Assembly: GCA_965275915.1 (NCBI GenBank)
Contig: CBDHYI010000007.1
Coordinates: 372,001 to 436,000, forward strand
Direction of reading: 5' to 3'
Length of the DNA: 64,000 bases
Source: JBDWFY01 sp965275915
GTDB taxonomy: Bacteria; Pseudomonadota; Alphaproteobacteria; Rhizobiales; Stappiaceae
Below are positions 51,740 to 61,047 of this stretch, piece by piece. Numbering within the stretch: the first letter of the stretch is position 1; each line of letters begins with the position of its first letter. The position numbers and the translations under genes were made by a program. The notes below the pieces were generated by a model. It was given only the letters and a program-made list of their open reading frames with translations, was not told the DNA's origin and searched no databases.

Positions 51740-52807
51740 ATGAAGCCAGTTCCGCTTTTTTCCAGCCTGCTCAAGGGCACAAGTACGTTGCTCCTAAGCC
51801 TTACCGCCGGATCGATTTTTGCCGTTGCACAAGCCGAAGCCGCCGGTGAAGTCAATATTTACTCGTATCGTCAGCCGTTTCTGATCGAACCGCTGACCGA
51901 AGCCTTCACCGAACAGACAGGCATCAAGACGAATGTGATTTTTGCAAGCAAGGGGCTTGCCGAGCGCATCCAGGCGGAGGGCGCCAACTCGCCGGCGGAC
52001 GTTTTGCTGACGGTTGATATCAGTCGCCTTGACGGCGCCAAGGACCTTGGCATCACGGCACCGGTCAAGTCCGAGGTTCTCAACGCCAACATCCCTGAAA
52101 ATTTCCGCGACCCGGAAGGGCACTGGTATGGGCTGACAACACGCGCCCGCATTATCTATGCGTCAAAGGACCGGGTTCCCCAGGAGTCGATCACTTATGC
52201 AGAACTTGCGGATCCCAAGTGGAAAGGCAAGATCTGCACCCGCTCGGGACAGCATGTGTACACAATCGGCCTGCTTTCGTCGATCATCGCCAACGAGGGC
52301 GAGGAAAAAGCGCGGGAATGGCTGGAAGGTGTCAAAGCCAATCTCGCACGTAAACCGACCGGCAACGACCGGGCCCAGGTGAAAGCGATCTTTGCCGGGG
52401 AATGTGACATCTCCATCGGCAACACCTATTACATGGGCAAGATGATGACGAACGACAAAGAGCCCGAGCAGAAAGAATGGGCCGACTCGGTTCGCATCCT
52501 GTTCCCAAATACGGATGATCGCGGAACCCATGTTAACATCTCCGGCATCCAGCTGATCAAAAACGCGCCGAACAAAGACAATGCGGTCAAGTTCATGGAG
52601 TTCCTGTCCTCGGAAGACGCTCAGCGGATCTATGCGGAGCAGAATTTCGAATATCCCGTCAAGGGCGGTGTGCCGACCGCCGAACTTGTGAAATCCTGGG
52701 GTGATTTTACGCCGGATTCCATCGGGCTCAGCAAAATCGCCGAGCAACGCAAGAGAGCCAGCGAAATGGTTGACGAAGTCGGGTTTGACGACGGTCCGGC
52801 GAGTTAG
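51740..52807 (+). CDS. Ferric iron ABC transporter, periplasmic binding protein (FbpA/FutA-like)
   Basis: From ATG 51740 (GGAGAG 5 nt upstream) the product has 355 residues with a signal peptide to about residue 34 (AVAQAEAA). EVNIYSYRQPFLIEPLTEAFTEQTGIK near residue 36, FASKGLAERIQAEG, SPADVLLTVDISRL, and the GNTYYMGKMM segment with the two Tyr typical of iron ligation near residue 228 match class-C iron-binding proteins. It delivers Fe(III) to the permease encoded downstream. Confidence 0.9.
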   Translation: MKPVPLFSSLLKGTSTLLLSLTAGSIFAVAQAEAAGEVNIYSYRQPFLIEPLTEAFTEQTGIKTNVIFASKGLAERIQAEGANSPADVLLTVDISRLDGAKDLGITAPVKSEVLNANIPENFRDPEGHWYGLTTRARIIYASKDRVPQESITYAELADPKWKGKICTRSGQHVYTIGLLSSIIANEGEEKAREWLEGVKANLARKPTGNDRAQVKAIFAGECDISIGNTYYMGKMMTNDKEPEQKEWADSVRILFPNTDDRGTHVNISGIQLIKNAPNKDNAVKFMEFLSSEDAQRIYAEQNFEYPVKGGVPTAELVKSWGDFTPDSIGLSKIAEQRKRASEMVDEVGFDDGPAS

Positions 52808-52838
52808 GAGTTAATCCTAATATCCCACTCTGCATGTC

Positions 52839-52889
52839 GCGGCACCCTCCGGTTTTGTTTAGTAATTAAGCCAAGCCGGAGGGTGCCGC
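52839..52889 (+). promoter_or_regulatory. Strong stem-loop between iron-binding protein and permease genes
   Basis: GCGGCACCCTCCGG (52839-52852) and CCGGAGGGTGCCGC (52876-52889) are a perfect 14-bp inverted repeat with a 23-nt loop. It starts 31 nt after the binding-protein stop and ends 55 nt before the permease start, with no T-run. Such hairpins stabilise the upstream message or attenuate the downstream gene. Confidence 0.75.
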
Positions 52890-52944
52890 AAAATTCCGTT
52901 TCCGGCCATGCTGCGGAAAGAATAAGGACAATCAGCACCCGGCC

Positions 52945-54651
52945 ATGTCTGTCGCAGAATTATATCAAAAGGCGGAGTCCGCTTCCTGGATCAGGCAAAA
53001 GAAAATCCCGTTCGATGGATGGACAGTCGGGGTTATCGCAATTGCCGTCTCCGTTATTCTGCCGATTGCGGCTTTGTTCTTTCTGTCATTGAGACCTTCC
53101 GGAGAGGTCTGGCAGCATCTGATTTCAACCGTTCTGCCCCGCGCAAGCCTGACAACGGCGCTGCTTCTTGTCGGCGTCGGTATTCTGACAACCGTCATCG
53201 GTGTCGGAACAGCCTGGCTTGTCACCATGTGCCGCTTTCCCGGCCGCTCTTTCTTCGCATGGGCTCTGTTGGTGCCTCTGGCAGTTCCCACTTACATCAT
53301 CGCTTACGCCTATGTCGATATTCTCGACTATACCGGCCCCGTTCAAACCGCATTAAGAAACCTCTTCGGCTTTAGCTCATCGCGCGACTACTGGTTTCCC
53401 GAAATCCGCTCGCTGGGCGGTGCCATCTTCGTCATGAGTATGGTTCTGTACCCCTATGTCTATCTGACATCCCGAGCCAATTTCATGATGCAGTCCGCCT
53501 GCACGCTGGACGTGTCACGCACGCTGGGCGCGGGACCGTGGAGCCTGTTTCTGAAGGTCGCACTGCCCCTGGCCCGTCCGTCCGTTGCGATCGGCGTTTC
53601 ACTGGCCCTTATGGAATGTCTCAACGATATCGGTGCCGTTGAATTTTTCGGTGTCAAAACCCTGACATTTTCAATCTACGACACCTGGCTCAATCGGGGC
53701 AGTCTTGCCGGAGCCGCTCAGTTATCCTGCGCGATGCTGCTGGTCGTATTCGGACTTTTGTGGGTCGAACGGCATGCGCGTCGCCGACAGCGTTTCAATC
53801 TGACAACAACACGACACCGGGCATTGCCGAGCTACACGCTTTCACCCGGCTCCGCAACTCTTGCAACAATCGCATGTGCGCTGCCTGTCATATTGGGATT
53901 TCTGCTGCCGGCCCTGTTGTTGTTCGACTTTGCCAGCAGGCGTCTTGAAACAATCCTGGATCCAGCATTTGTTGCTGCGGCCCGCAACAGTCTGTTTCTC
54001 GCAAGCATAGCAGCCCTGGTCACAATCTGCTGCGGGCTGATCCTGGCCTATGCTCAAAGGCTTTGGCAGTCTCCTTTGCTGAAGGGCCTTACGCGTGTTG
54101 CCGCCATCGGATACGCGGTCCCGGGCACCGTTCTCGCCGTCGGCATTCTCTATCCGTTGGCGACGTTCGACAATTTTGTCGACGGAATCGCCCGCCAGTA
54201 TTTCGGAATCAGCACCGGACTTCTTCTGACAGGTTCCGGCCTCGCACTCATTTATGCTTATACCAGCCGGTTCATGGCGGTCGCTCTCGGACAGATTGAG
54301 GCAGGACTTGGCAAAGTGGCGCCCAGTCTGGACATGGCATCAAGAACGCTCGGCCGCAGCCCGTGGGCAACCTTGTCTCAGATCCATATTCCGATCATCC
54401 GGCCGGTACTGCTGTCCGCGGCACTCCTGGTTTTTGTCGACTGCATGAAGGAACTGCCGGCCACAATTCTGCTGCGCCCTTTCAACTTTGAGACGCTGGC
54501 GACCACGGTCTACGCCGTTGCATCGCGTGAAAGCTTTGAAGACGGTGCCCTGCCCGCACTGGCTATCGTTCTTGTCGGCCTGATCCCGGTCATTTTACTG
54601 GCCCGCACCAGCAGCAAAACCTACCGGACCAGCGGTTCATCGCGCTCCTGA
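52945..54651 (+). CDS. Ferric iron ABC transporter, permease (FbpB-like)
   Basis: The 568-residue inner-membrane protein is a tandem fusion of two permease modules with about twelve helices. Two EAA-type loops are visible: DVSRTLGAGPWSLFLKVALPLARPSVAIG near residue 195 and DMASRTLGRSPWATLSQIHIPIIRPVLL near residue 465, which is the double-module layout of FbpB/SfuB permeases. It completes the importer with the binding protein upstream. No ATPase (FbpC) gene follows; the next element is a repeat and then ftsH, so the ATPase must be elsewhere. Confidence 0.92.
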   Translation: MSVAELYQKAESASWIRQKKIPFDGWTVGVIAIAVSVILPIAALFFLSLRPSGEVWQHLISTVLPRASLTTALLLVGVGILTTVIGVGTAWLVTMCRFPGRSFFAWALLVPLAVPTYIIAYAYVDILDYTGPVQTALRNLFGFSSSRDYWFPEIRSLGGAIFVMSMVLYPYVYLTSRANFMMQSACTLDVSRTLGAGPWSLFLKVALPLARPSVAIGVSLALMECLNDIGAVEFFGVKTLTFSIYDTWLNRGSLAGAAQLSCAMLLVVFGLLWVERHARRRQRFNLTTTRHRALPSYTLSPGSATLATIACALPVILGFLLPALLLFDFASRRLETILDPAFVAAARNSLFLASIAALVTICCGLILAYAQRLWQSPLLKGLTRVAAIGYAVPGTVLAVGILYPLATFDNFVDGIARQYFGISTGLLLTGSGLALIYAYTSRFMAVALGQIEAGLGKVAPSLDMASRTLGRSPWATLSQIHIPIIRPVLLSAALLVFVDCMKELPATILLRPFNFETLATTVYAVASRESFEDGALPALAIVLVGLIPVILLARTSSKTYRTSGSSRS

Positions 54652-54860
54652 GACTGTTCCGTGAACATACACCCTGCACGCGTGGCCCTATCGGTGAAGC
54701 AATCGGCCGGCGCGATGCTCTCTCTGGTGCGCCTTCCGGCCCGGGTAACCCGGACTTCTCACATTCCTTGTGGTCTGGGTTAAAGCCGTTTTTCTGTTGG
54801 GATGCGCTCCAAAACAAGGACGTGGGGCATTTCATCCGATTTAACAATTGCGAGAATTGC

Positions 54861-55134
54861 CCTTGGCTCAGGACCTATTAATTTCATGCAATTCTGTTTT
54901 GAAAGAAGTATTCGACTGGAGAGAATCAGGGAGAAGCGAAGGTTGGATACCTTTGCGAGCCCTGGTTCCCTTCAGGTGGACACTTCTTTCAAAACCCGAA
55001 GGGCGAGGCATATTGTGTTCCTGACTGCGTAGGAAAGGCTTGAAAACCGGACGGATTCCTGCGCCTTTCCGCCTTGTCAAAAACAAAATCTGCTCTCGCA
55101 GAATGGATGAAATCAATAGGTCCTGAGCCTAAGG
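54861..55134. repeat. Nested palindromic repeat element (MITE-like), about 274 bp
   Basis: The ends are about 35-bp imperfect inverted repeats: the left arm contains GGCTCAGGACCTATTAATTT (54865-54884), and the right arm, read on the minus strand, contains GGCTCAGGACCTATTGATTT. Inside are a perfect 13-bp inverted repeat TTTTGAAAGAAGT (54897-54909) / ACTTCTTTCAAAA (54983-54995) and an 8-bp pair GGAAAGGC (55032-55039) / GCCTTTCC (55063-55070). It fills the gap between the iron permease and ftsH. Small ORFs inside (54802-55032 plus, 54868-55116 minus) are probably not genes. No transposase is present, so it would be mobilised in trans, if at all. Confidence 0.8.
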
Positions 55135-55179
55135 TACCGCTATACTGGTTTTGACTGTTTCCTTCGAGGGTACCCCGAC

Positions 55180-57003
55180 ATGCAAAAGCAAACGCAGATC
55201 AATCTCTGGTACGTCCTTGCAGCGCTCCTGTTGTTTTCTGTCTTTCAGAGCTGGTGGGTCACCTACAAAACCGTTGAGCCGATTCCCTACAGCCAGTTCG
55301 AACAAATGCTCGAAAAGGGCGAGATCACGGAAGTTACAGTCAAAACCAACACGCTTGAGGGGAAATTCGCCAAACCACAGGATGGCGGACGGCAGTATTT
55401 TGTGACGACGCGGGTCGATGCACCCACAGCAGAACTCCTCAACAAGTACAAAGTAAAATATGAGGGCGTTGTCGATTCCAACATCATTCCGACCATTCTG
55501 TCCTGGGTCATTCCCGTTGCGCTGTTTTTCGGTCTGTGGGTGTTCGTCATCCGCAAGATGGCTGAAAAGCAAGGCATGGGGGGCTTTATGACCGTCGGAA
55601 AGTCCAAGGCAAAAGTCTATGTCGAGAAGGATACCGGCGTAACGTTCGAAGATGTGGCCGGCGTCGACGAAGCAAAGCGCGAACTGCAGGAAATCGTGGC
55701 GTTCCTGCGCAACCCGGAGGATTACGGACGCCTGGGTGCGCACGCTCCCAAGGGAATTCTGCTGGTCGGACCGCCGGGCACCGGTAAGACATTGATCGCC
55801 AAGGCGGTGGCGGGGGAAGCACAAGTCCCGTTCTTTTCGATCTCCGGCTCGGAATTTGTCGAAATGTTTGTCGGCGTCGGTGCCGCCCGGGTGCGAGACC
55901 TGTTCGAGCAAGCCAGAAAGAGCGCGCCGGCAATTATCTTCATTGATGAACTTGATGCTCTGGGCAAAACCCGGGGCGGCTCGCCCATGGGGGGCAATGA
56001 CGAGAAAGAACAAACGCTTAACCAACTGCTGACAGAACTTGACGGTTTCGATCCCTCCTCCGGCATCATCCTCCTGGCCGCCACGAACCGACCGGAAATC
56101 CTTGACCCGGCTCTTCTTCGTTCAGGACGGTTTAACCGTCAGGTTCTTGTGGATCGTCCGGACAAGATCGGCCGCTTGGCAATCCTTAAAGTTCATATTC
56201 AGAAAATCGTCGTCGAGGAAAACCTGGACCTTGACAAAATCGCCCAGATTTCAGTCGGATTCACAGGTGCCGATCTGGCAAATCTTGTCAATGAAGCAGC
56301 CCTGTTGGCGACACGCCGGGGCTCGACATCCGTTACCATGGACGACTTTACCAATGCGATTGAAAGGACCGTTGCGGGAATAGAAAAGCGAAGCCGCATT
56401 CTGTCTGACAAGGAACGGCGAACCGTCTCCTATCATGAAATCGGCCATGCGCTGGTCGCCGCCAATCTGGAGGGCGTGGATCCCGTCCACAAAATTTCGA
56501 TCATCCCACGCGGTGTCGGCGCGCTGGGATATACGATGCAACGTCCTACCGAGGACCGTTTCCTGCTCAGCCAGGGCGATCTTGAAAACAGAATGGCGGT
56601 TCTCATGGGCGGGCGGGCCGCCGAACAGATAACATTCGGAGAAATATCGACCGGCGCTTCGGACGATCTCCAGCGTGTGACAGAAATTGCCCGCGAAATG
56701 GTCACGCGCTACGGAATGGACGCAACATTGGGCAACCGGGTTTATTCCGCGCCTTCACAGAATTTTCTTGGCCAGAAAGCGCCCGATGCCAGAGACTTTG
56801 CGGATGAAACCGGCCGGGAAATCGACGAGGCCATCAGAAACCGCGTAGAGAACGCCTACAAAACCGCAATTGGTATCCTGAAGGCACACAGCAAAGATCT
56901 GAAAGAAGGGGCGGAGTTGCTTCTGAAAGAAGAAACGCTTACCGAAGCAGAGTTTCCGGCCATTCGCCCTCTGAGGGAACGCGAGCCGGCTGCCGCAGAG
57001 TAA
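55180..57003 (+). CDS. ftsH: ATP-dependent zinc metalloprotease FtsH
   Basis: The 607-residue protein has two N-terminal membrane helices flanking a small periplasmic domain (about residues 8-25 and 105-125). The AAA+ module includes LLVGPPGTGKTLIAKAVAGEA (Walker A), EMFVGVGAARVRDLF with the pore Phe-Val-Gly, IIFIDELDALGK (Walker B) and LLAATNRPEILDPALLRSGRFNRQV (SRH). Zinc ligands are in SYHEIGHALVAA and the third ligand Asp in STGASDDLQRV. The sequence is complete and likely active. The N-terminus differs from the common alphaproteobacterial FtsH, so it may be a second paralogue. It degrades membrane and regulatory proteins at the inner membrane. Confidence 0.94.
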   Translation: MQKQTQINLWYVLAALLLFSVFQSWWVTYKTVEPIPYSQFEQMLEKGEITEVTVKTNTLEGKFAKPQDGGRQYFVTTRVDAPTAELLNKYKVKYEGVVDSNIIPTILSWVIPVALFFGLWVFVIRKMAEKQGMGGFMTVGKSKAKVYVEKDTGVTFEDVAGVDEAKRELQEIVAFLRNPEDYGRLGAHAPKGILLVGPPGTGKTLIAKAVAGEAQVPFFSISGSEFVEMFVGVGAARVRDLFEQARKSAPAIIFIDELDALGKTRGGSPMGGNDEKEQTLNQLLTELDGFDPSSGIILLAATNRPEILDPALLRSGRFNRQVLVDRPDKIGRLAILKVHIQKIVVEENLDLDKIAQISVGFTGADLANLVNEAALLATRRGSTSVTMDDFTNAIERTVAGIEKRSRILSDKERRTVSYHEIGHALVAANLEGVDPVHKISIIPRGVGALGYTMQRPTEDRFLLSQGDLENRMAVLMGGRAAEQITFGEISTGASDDLQRVTEIAREMVTRYGMDATLGNRVYSAPSQNFLGQKAPDARDFADETGREIDEAIRNRVENAYKTAIGILKAHSKDLKEGAELLLKEETLTEAEFPAIRPLREREPAAAE

Positions 57004-57025
57004 TCGGCGTCCGTTCTGCGTGCCG

Positions 57026-59209
57026 TCAACCGGCGAGGCTCCTGAGTTCGGCAGAAAACTGCCCGGCAAACTGCTCCGACTGCCAACGTGCGCGATCTTC
57101 GATCCACGCAATCAAGTCGATGCCGGTCATGGGTTTTGCAAAGTAAAACCCTTGCGCCGATGTGCAGCCATGTTCGGTCAGGAAGTCAAACTGATCCTTC
57201 TTTTCGACGCCTTCGGCAACAGTGTCGTAGTCTAGGCTCTGCGCCATCGCCAAGATCGTCTTGATGATCACATCGGCACTCTCATCCTGACCGATACCGG
57301 AGATAAAGGCACGATCGATCTTGAAAACATCGAACGGGAGCCGGCGCAGATGAGCCAGGCTTGAATATCCTGTGCCGAAATCGTCAATGGCAAACCGGAT
57401 ACCCTCGTCCCGAAGCGGCTCAATCGTCGCCAGTGCATGCTCCGGATCGGCCATCGCCAGGGACTCGGTAATTTCAAGCTCAAGCATTGTTGGCGGCAAC
57501 TGCGATTCGTTTACGATCGCCAGAATTTTCTCCGCCATGTCAGAAGCCCTGAACTGTGCCATTGAAAGATTGACCGCCAGTCGGAGATCGGCCCCTTCCG
57601 CATTCATGGCGGCAACTTCATTGCAGGCTTTTCGCAGTACACTGTATCCCAGTTCAAGAATAAGCCCCGTCTCTTCCGCAAGACAGATAAACTCGCTGGG
57701 AGGTAGCATGCCGCGCACGGGGTGATGCCATCTCACCAACGCCTCAACGCCGATGATCTGACAACTTCCGCAGTCAAGCTGCGGTTGATATTTGACGGTC
57801 AAATGATCTTGGGCAATGGCCGTTTTCAGATCCCTTTCAAGCGAAAGCCAACCCATCGCTTTTCGATCTATCTCTTTACTGTAAAAGCAGAAACTATCAC
57901 CCTTGGCCTTCTTGGCCTCATACATGGCAATATCTGCGTTTTTCAGCAGCGTGGTGAGGTTCTGGCCATCATTCGGGTAACGCGCAATGCCGATACTGGA
58001 CCCGATATCGATACAGATCGGGCCGATCTCATACGGCTTGACGATCGTTTCAGTCAGTTCCTGGGCGATCCGGTTCAGATAGCGATCACCCTGGCTCGGC
58101 AAAGGGAGATAAACTGCAAACTCATCGCCACCAAGCCGTGCAACCAACGGAGCATTGCATGCATCCAGGGTTCCATTGTGACCGCTTATCACCGCTCCGT
58201 CCCGCATCCATCGCTGATGAATGAAGGACTCCAGCCGCCTGGCAACATGCGCAAGCAGCAGGTCACCCATATCGTGACCAAACGTATCATTGACCCGTTT
58301 GAAACGGTCCAGATCCATGAACAGTACGGCACACTGCTCGTCTTTTTCACCGGCGCGTTTTATTTGTTTTTCAAGGTTTTGTCTGAACTGTTCTCGATTG
58401 GCGAGCCGGGTGACCGCATCCACGTAGGCCAGTTGGTGGATGCGCTCCATATTATCCCTGATTGTTGCCACCATGTCCCTGTAGGCTCGCGCCAGAATAC
58501 CGATTTCATCCTCGCGCTGAACCGGAAACGCCGCATCAAAATCGCCCGCGCTGACCCGGTGAGCAATCTGGGTAAGCTCCCGAACGGGCTGCAGCAATTC
58601 ATGTCCGTAGTGAAAGGCAATCGGGACACTGATCAGCAGGATCACCAGAGCAATCAGTGCATTACGCTGCCAGATGCTCCTGACCAGTCCCTGCGTATCC
58701 TCCGTAGCATATAATACGAACACCGCGCCGAGAACCTGACCGGTTTCGGCATCGACAACAGGCCGGGCGATTTCGATCCGGTCCGCATCCATTGCCCTCA
58801 GGTTCTCTTGTGTATGCAAAGACCGAATGAGCAGATCCGGTCGCTTTTGCTCATTGAAATAGTTTGTGGCGGGATCGCCATCGACGACGATGTTGCGATG
58901 CGGGTCTATAACCAGCAGCTCAAGAACATTATTCTCCGCAGCAATGCTTTCCAGTTCCTGCTCAAGAATCAGATAGTGATGATTTTCCAGATGCGGTTCA
59001 GCAAGTCTGCCGACAGTTTTCGCAATAACGACAGCCTGATCGACGGATTTCAGGTGCGCGTCCCTGATATCAAGATAACTGGCGCCGCCGACCATCGCGA
59101 GCGTAAGACCTGCAAACAATCCGGCAACGACAAGTATAAGCCGGACCCGCAAGCTGTTGGTCCAAGCCCGAACACTGCGGAAGAAATCGCCTATGCGACC
59201 GCTGCACAT
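57026..59209 (-). CDS. GGDEF-EAL cyclic-di-GMP protein with membrane sensor and HAMP
   Basis: The 727 residues contain a membrane helix near 22-45, a periplasmic region of about 140 residues, a second helix near 188-208 and a HAMP domain (ELTQIAHRVSAGDFDAAF). The GGDEF domain follows (LFMDLDRFKRVNDTFGHDMGDLL; ARLGGDEFAVYLPL near 355), then an EAL domain (VEALVRWHHPVRGMLPP near 490; ELEITESLAM; IDDFGTGYSSLAHL; TVAEGVEKKDQ; QGFYFAKPM). Both active-site motifs look intact; the RxxD inhibitory site is absent and the GGDEF domain has an insertion of about 18 residues before the signature. It could make or break c-di-GMP. The gene converges on ftsH. Confidence 0.93.
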   Translation of the reverse strand: MCSGRIGDFFRSVRAWTNSLRVRLILVVAGLFAGLTLAMVGGASYLDIRDAHLKSVDQAVVIAKTVGRLAEPHLENHHYLILEQELESIAAENNVLELLVIDPHRNIVVDGDPATNYFNEQKRPDLLIRSLHTQENLRAMDADRIEIARPVVDAETGQVLGAVFVLYATEDTQGLVRSIWQRNALIALVILLISVPIAFHYGHELLQPVRELTQIAHRVSAGDFDAAFPVQREDEIGILARAYRDMVATIRDNMERIHQLAYVDAVTRLANREQFRQNLEKQIKRAGEKDEQCAVLFMDLDRFKRVNDTFGHDMGDLLLAHVARRLESFIHQRWMRDGAVISGHNGTLDACNAPLVARLGGDEFAVYLPLPSQGDRYLNRIAQELTETIVKPYEIGPICIDIGSSIGIARYPNDGQNLTTLLKNADIAMYEAKKAKGDSFCFYSKEIDRKAMGWLSLERDLKTAIAQDHLTVKYQPQLDCGSCQIIGVEALVRWHHPVRGMLPPSEFICLAEETGLILELGYSVLRKACNEVAAMNAEGADLRLAVNLSMAQFRASDMAEKILAIVNESQLPPTMLELEITESLAMADPEHALATIEPLRDEGIRFAIDDFGTGYSSLAHLRRLPFDVFKIDRAFISGIGQDESADVIIKTILAMAQSLDYDTVAEGVEKKDQFDFLTEHGCTSAQGFYFAKPMTGIDLIAWIEDRARWQSEQFAGQFSAELRSLAG

Positions 59210-59429
59210 CTGAAACTATCACCCGGAAATTGTATTTTCCAAAAACTCAATCAGACCATACGTCCGAGTGCTTTATATTTCCCTACCAGGGATTAACCCG
59301 ACGGACGTATCTCATTACACATATTGTAAACCTTCAAAACAACACCCTTGAGTTTTAAGATAAAAACTAATCGGAAGTTAAATATTAAGACTGTTCTAAT
59401 ATTAATGATCGACGCAGAGCCTGACCATA

Positions 59430-59468
59430 AAAGCTTGCCGACAGCCTGGGAAAGGGCCGGCAAGCTTT
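59430..59468 (-). terminator. Terminator downstream of scoAB
   Basis: AAAGCTTGCCG (59430-59440) and CGGCAAGCTTT (59458-59468) form an 11-bp perfect stem with a 17-nt loop. On the minus strand it is followed by TTTTAT, about 35 nt after the scoB stop. Confidence 0.7.
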
Positions 59469-59471
59469 GGT

Positions 59472-59502
59472 CTTAGGACCTGTTCATTTCATGCAATGCT
59501 GT
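59472..59502. repeat. Partial copy of the palindromic repeat (left arm)
   Basis: The 31 bp match the left arm of the element at 54867-54897 with four differences (shared cores AGGACCT and ATTTCATGCAAT). It abuts the scoB stop codon and the terminator, with no right arm seen. It supports the idea of a dispersed repeat family. Confidence 0.6.
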
Positions 59503-60138
59503 TTATGCGGCATCCACCAGCCTGGCTTCAGTTTTTTCCTTCACCTCGTCGACGGTGACCTCCGGCGCCAACTCCACCAGCCGGAGCCCGCCGTCCGCAA
59601 TGTCGAACACACCGAGATTGGTGATAATCCGGTTAACGCAATGTACGCCCGTGAGCGGCAGCGTGCAGGACTTCAAGAGCTTCGGCGCGCCGCTTTTGGA
59701 GGTGTGATCCATGATCACAACAACCCGCTTGACACCAGCCACAAGATCCATGGCACCGCCCATGCCCTTAACCATCTTTCCCGGGATCATCCAGTTTGCA
59801 AGGTCACCGTTTTCAGCAACCTCCATGGCGCCCAGAATCGACAGGTCGATATGGCCGCCGCGGATCATTCCGAAGGAGTCTGCAGAAGAAAAATAGCTCG
59901 TGCGATCCAACTCGGTAATGGTCTGTTTACCGGCATTGATCAGATCCGCATCAACTTCGTCCTCGGTGGGAAATGGTCCCATACCAAGCATGCCGTTTTC
60001 CGACTGCAACGTCACATCCATGCCGTCGGGTATATAGTTCGATACAAGGGTCGGAATACCAATTCCAAGGTTCACATAAAAGCCGTCCTGCAATTCCTTC
60101 GCAGCGCGGGCGGCCATTTCATCTCTTGTCCAAGCCAT
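59503..60138 (-). CDS. scoB: 3-oxoacid CoA-transferase, subunit B
   Basis: From ATG 60138 (GGGAG 8 nt upstream) the product has 211 residues. GFYVNLGIGIPTLVSNYIP near residue 18, VTLQSENGMLGMGPFP with the catalytic Glu near residue 45, and MIRGGHIDLSILGAMEV near 90 are the subunit B signature. With subunit A it transfers CoA between succinyl-CoA and acetoacetate or a similar 3-oxoacid, linking ketone/PHB breakdown to the TCA cycle. The scoA stop lies 22 nt upstream. Confidence 0.94.
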   Translation of the reverse strand: MAWTRDEMAARAAKELQDGFYVNLGIGIPTLVSNYIPDGMDVTLQSENGMLGMGPFPTEDEVDADLINAGKQTITELDRTSYFSSADSFGMIRGGHIDLSILGAMEVAENGDLANWMIPGKMVKGMGGAMDLVAGVKRVVVIMDHTSKSGAPKLLKSCTLPLTGVHCVNRIITNLGVFDIADGGLRLVELAPEVTVDEVKEKTEARLVDAA

Positions 60139-60160
60139 CTGTTGTCTCCCCTGCTGCAGT

Positions 60161-60856
60161 TCAGGCAGCGCGTGTTGTGCGCTTTTCAATGCGTTTTTCA
60201 TGATTGCCGACGATCAGCCCGTCGACAAAAATGCCGGGCGTGTGTATCTGATCGGGGTCCAACTCGCCCACAGCAACGATCTCCTCAACTTCCACGATGG
60301 TTTTCCGTCCGGCCGTTGCCATCATCGGATTAAAATTGCGGGCCGTTTTGCGGTAGATCAGGTTGCCTTGTGCGTCCGCTTTCCAGGCCTTGACGAGCGA
60401 AAGATCGGCGACAAGCCCGGTCTCCATTATGTATGTCTCGCCGTCAAAATCCTTATGCTCCTTGCCCTCCGCGATCAGAGTTCCCACACCGGTCTTTGTG
60501 TAAAAACCCGGAATCCCGGCGCCGCCAGCGCGGATCCTCTCTGCGAGAGTCCCTTGCGGATTGAATTCCAGTTCCAGTTCGCCGTCCAGATACTGGCGCT
60601 CAAAAGTAGCGTTTTCGCCCACATAAGAGGAGATCATTTTTTTGATCTGCCGTGTCTGAAGCAGAAGGCCAAGTCCGAAATCATCAACGCCGGCATTGTT
60701 GGAAATGGCTGTGATGTCCCTGGTTCCGCTGTCCCGAAGAGCGGTTATGAGATTTTCCGGTATACCACACAGTCCGAACCCGCCCGCCATGATGGTCATT
60801 CCATCGAACAGCAGACCTTCCAGCGCTGATGCGGCATCTGAATAAATTTTGTCCAT
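60161..60856 (-). CDS. scoA: 3-oxoacid CoA-transferase, subunit A
   Basis: The 231-residue product has the subunit A motif FDGMTIMAGGFGLCGIPENLI at residues 17-37, followed by ISNNAGVDDFGLGLLLQ and the FYTKTGVGTLIAEGKEHKDFDGETYIME block near residue 116. AGGGAG lies 6 nt before ATG 60856. It forms the other half of the CoA-transferase with the downstream gene. Confidence 0.94.
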   Translation of the reverse strand: MDKIYSDAASALEGLLFDGMTIMAGGFGLCGIPENLITALRDSGTRDITAISNNAGVDDFGLGLLLQTRQIKKMISSYVGENATFERQYLDGELELEFNPQGTLAERIRAGGAGIPGFYTKTGVGTLIAEGKEHKDFDGETYIMETGLVADLSLVKAWKADAQGNLIYRKTARNFNPMMATAGRKTIVEVEEIVAVGELDPDQIHTPGIFVDGLIVGNHEKRIEKRTTRAA

Positions 60857-61047
60857 CGGTTTCTCCCTACGGCATCCCGTATGCTGCCTTGCGGACGTTG
60901 TTTACCGAATGCTGCAGTGCGTCAAGCCCCGACAAACTTTTGACCAAAAATTCAATAGATTGCGCAAAAACGAATTCAGTGCTGTTCAGCGCCAACCATA
61001 AAGGCATAATACCGTGTATCAAAACACAGTGATTCTCTAACCGAGGC

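Noticed and set aside
54868..55116. 82-residue minus-strand ORF and 76-residue plus-strand ORF in the repeat
   Set aside because: Both lie inside the palindromic element; their sequence is dictated by the inverted repeats and no ribosome site is present. They were counted as part of the repeat.
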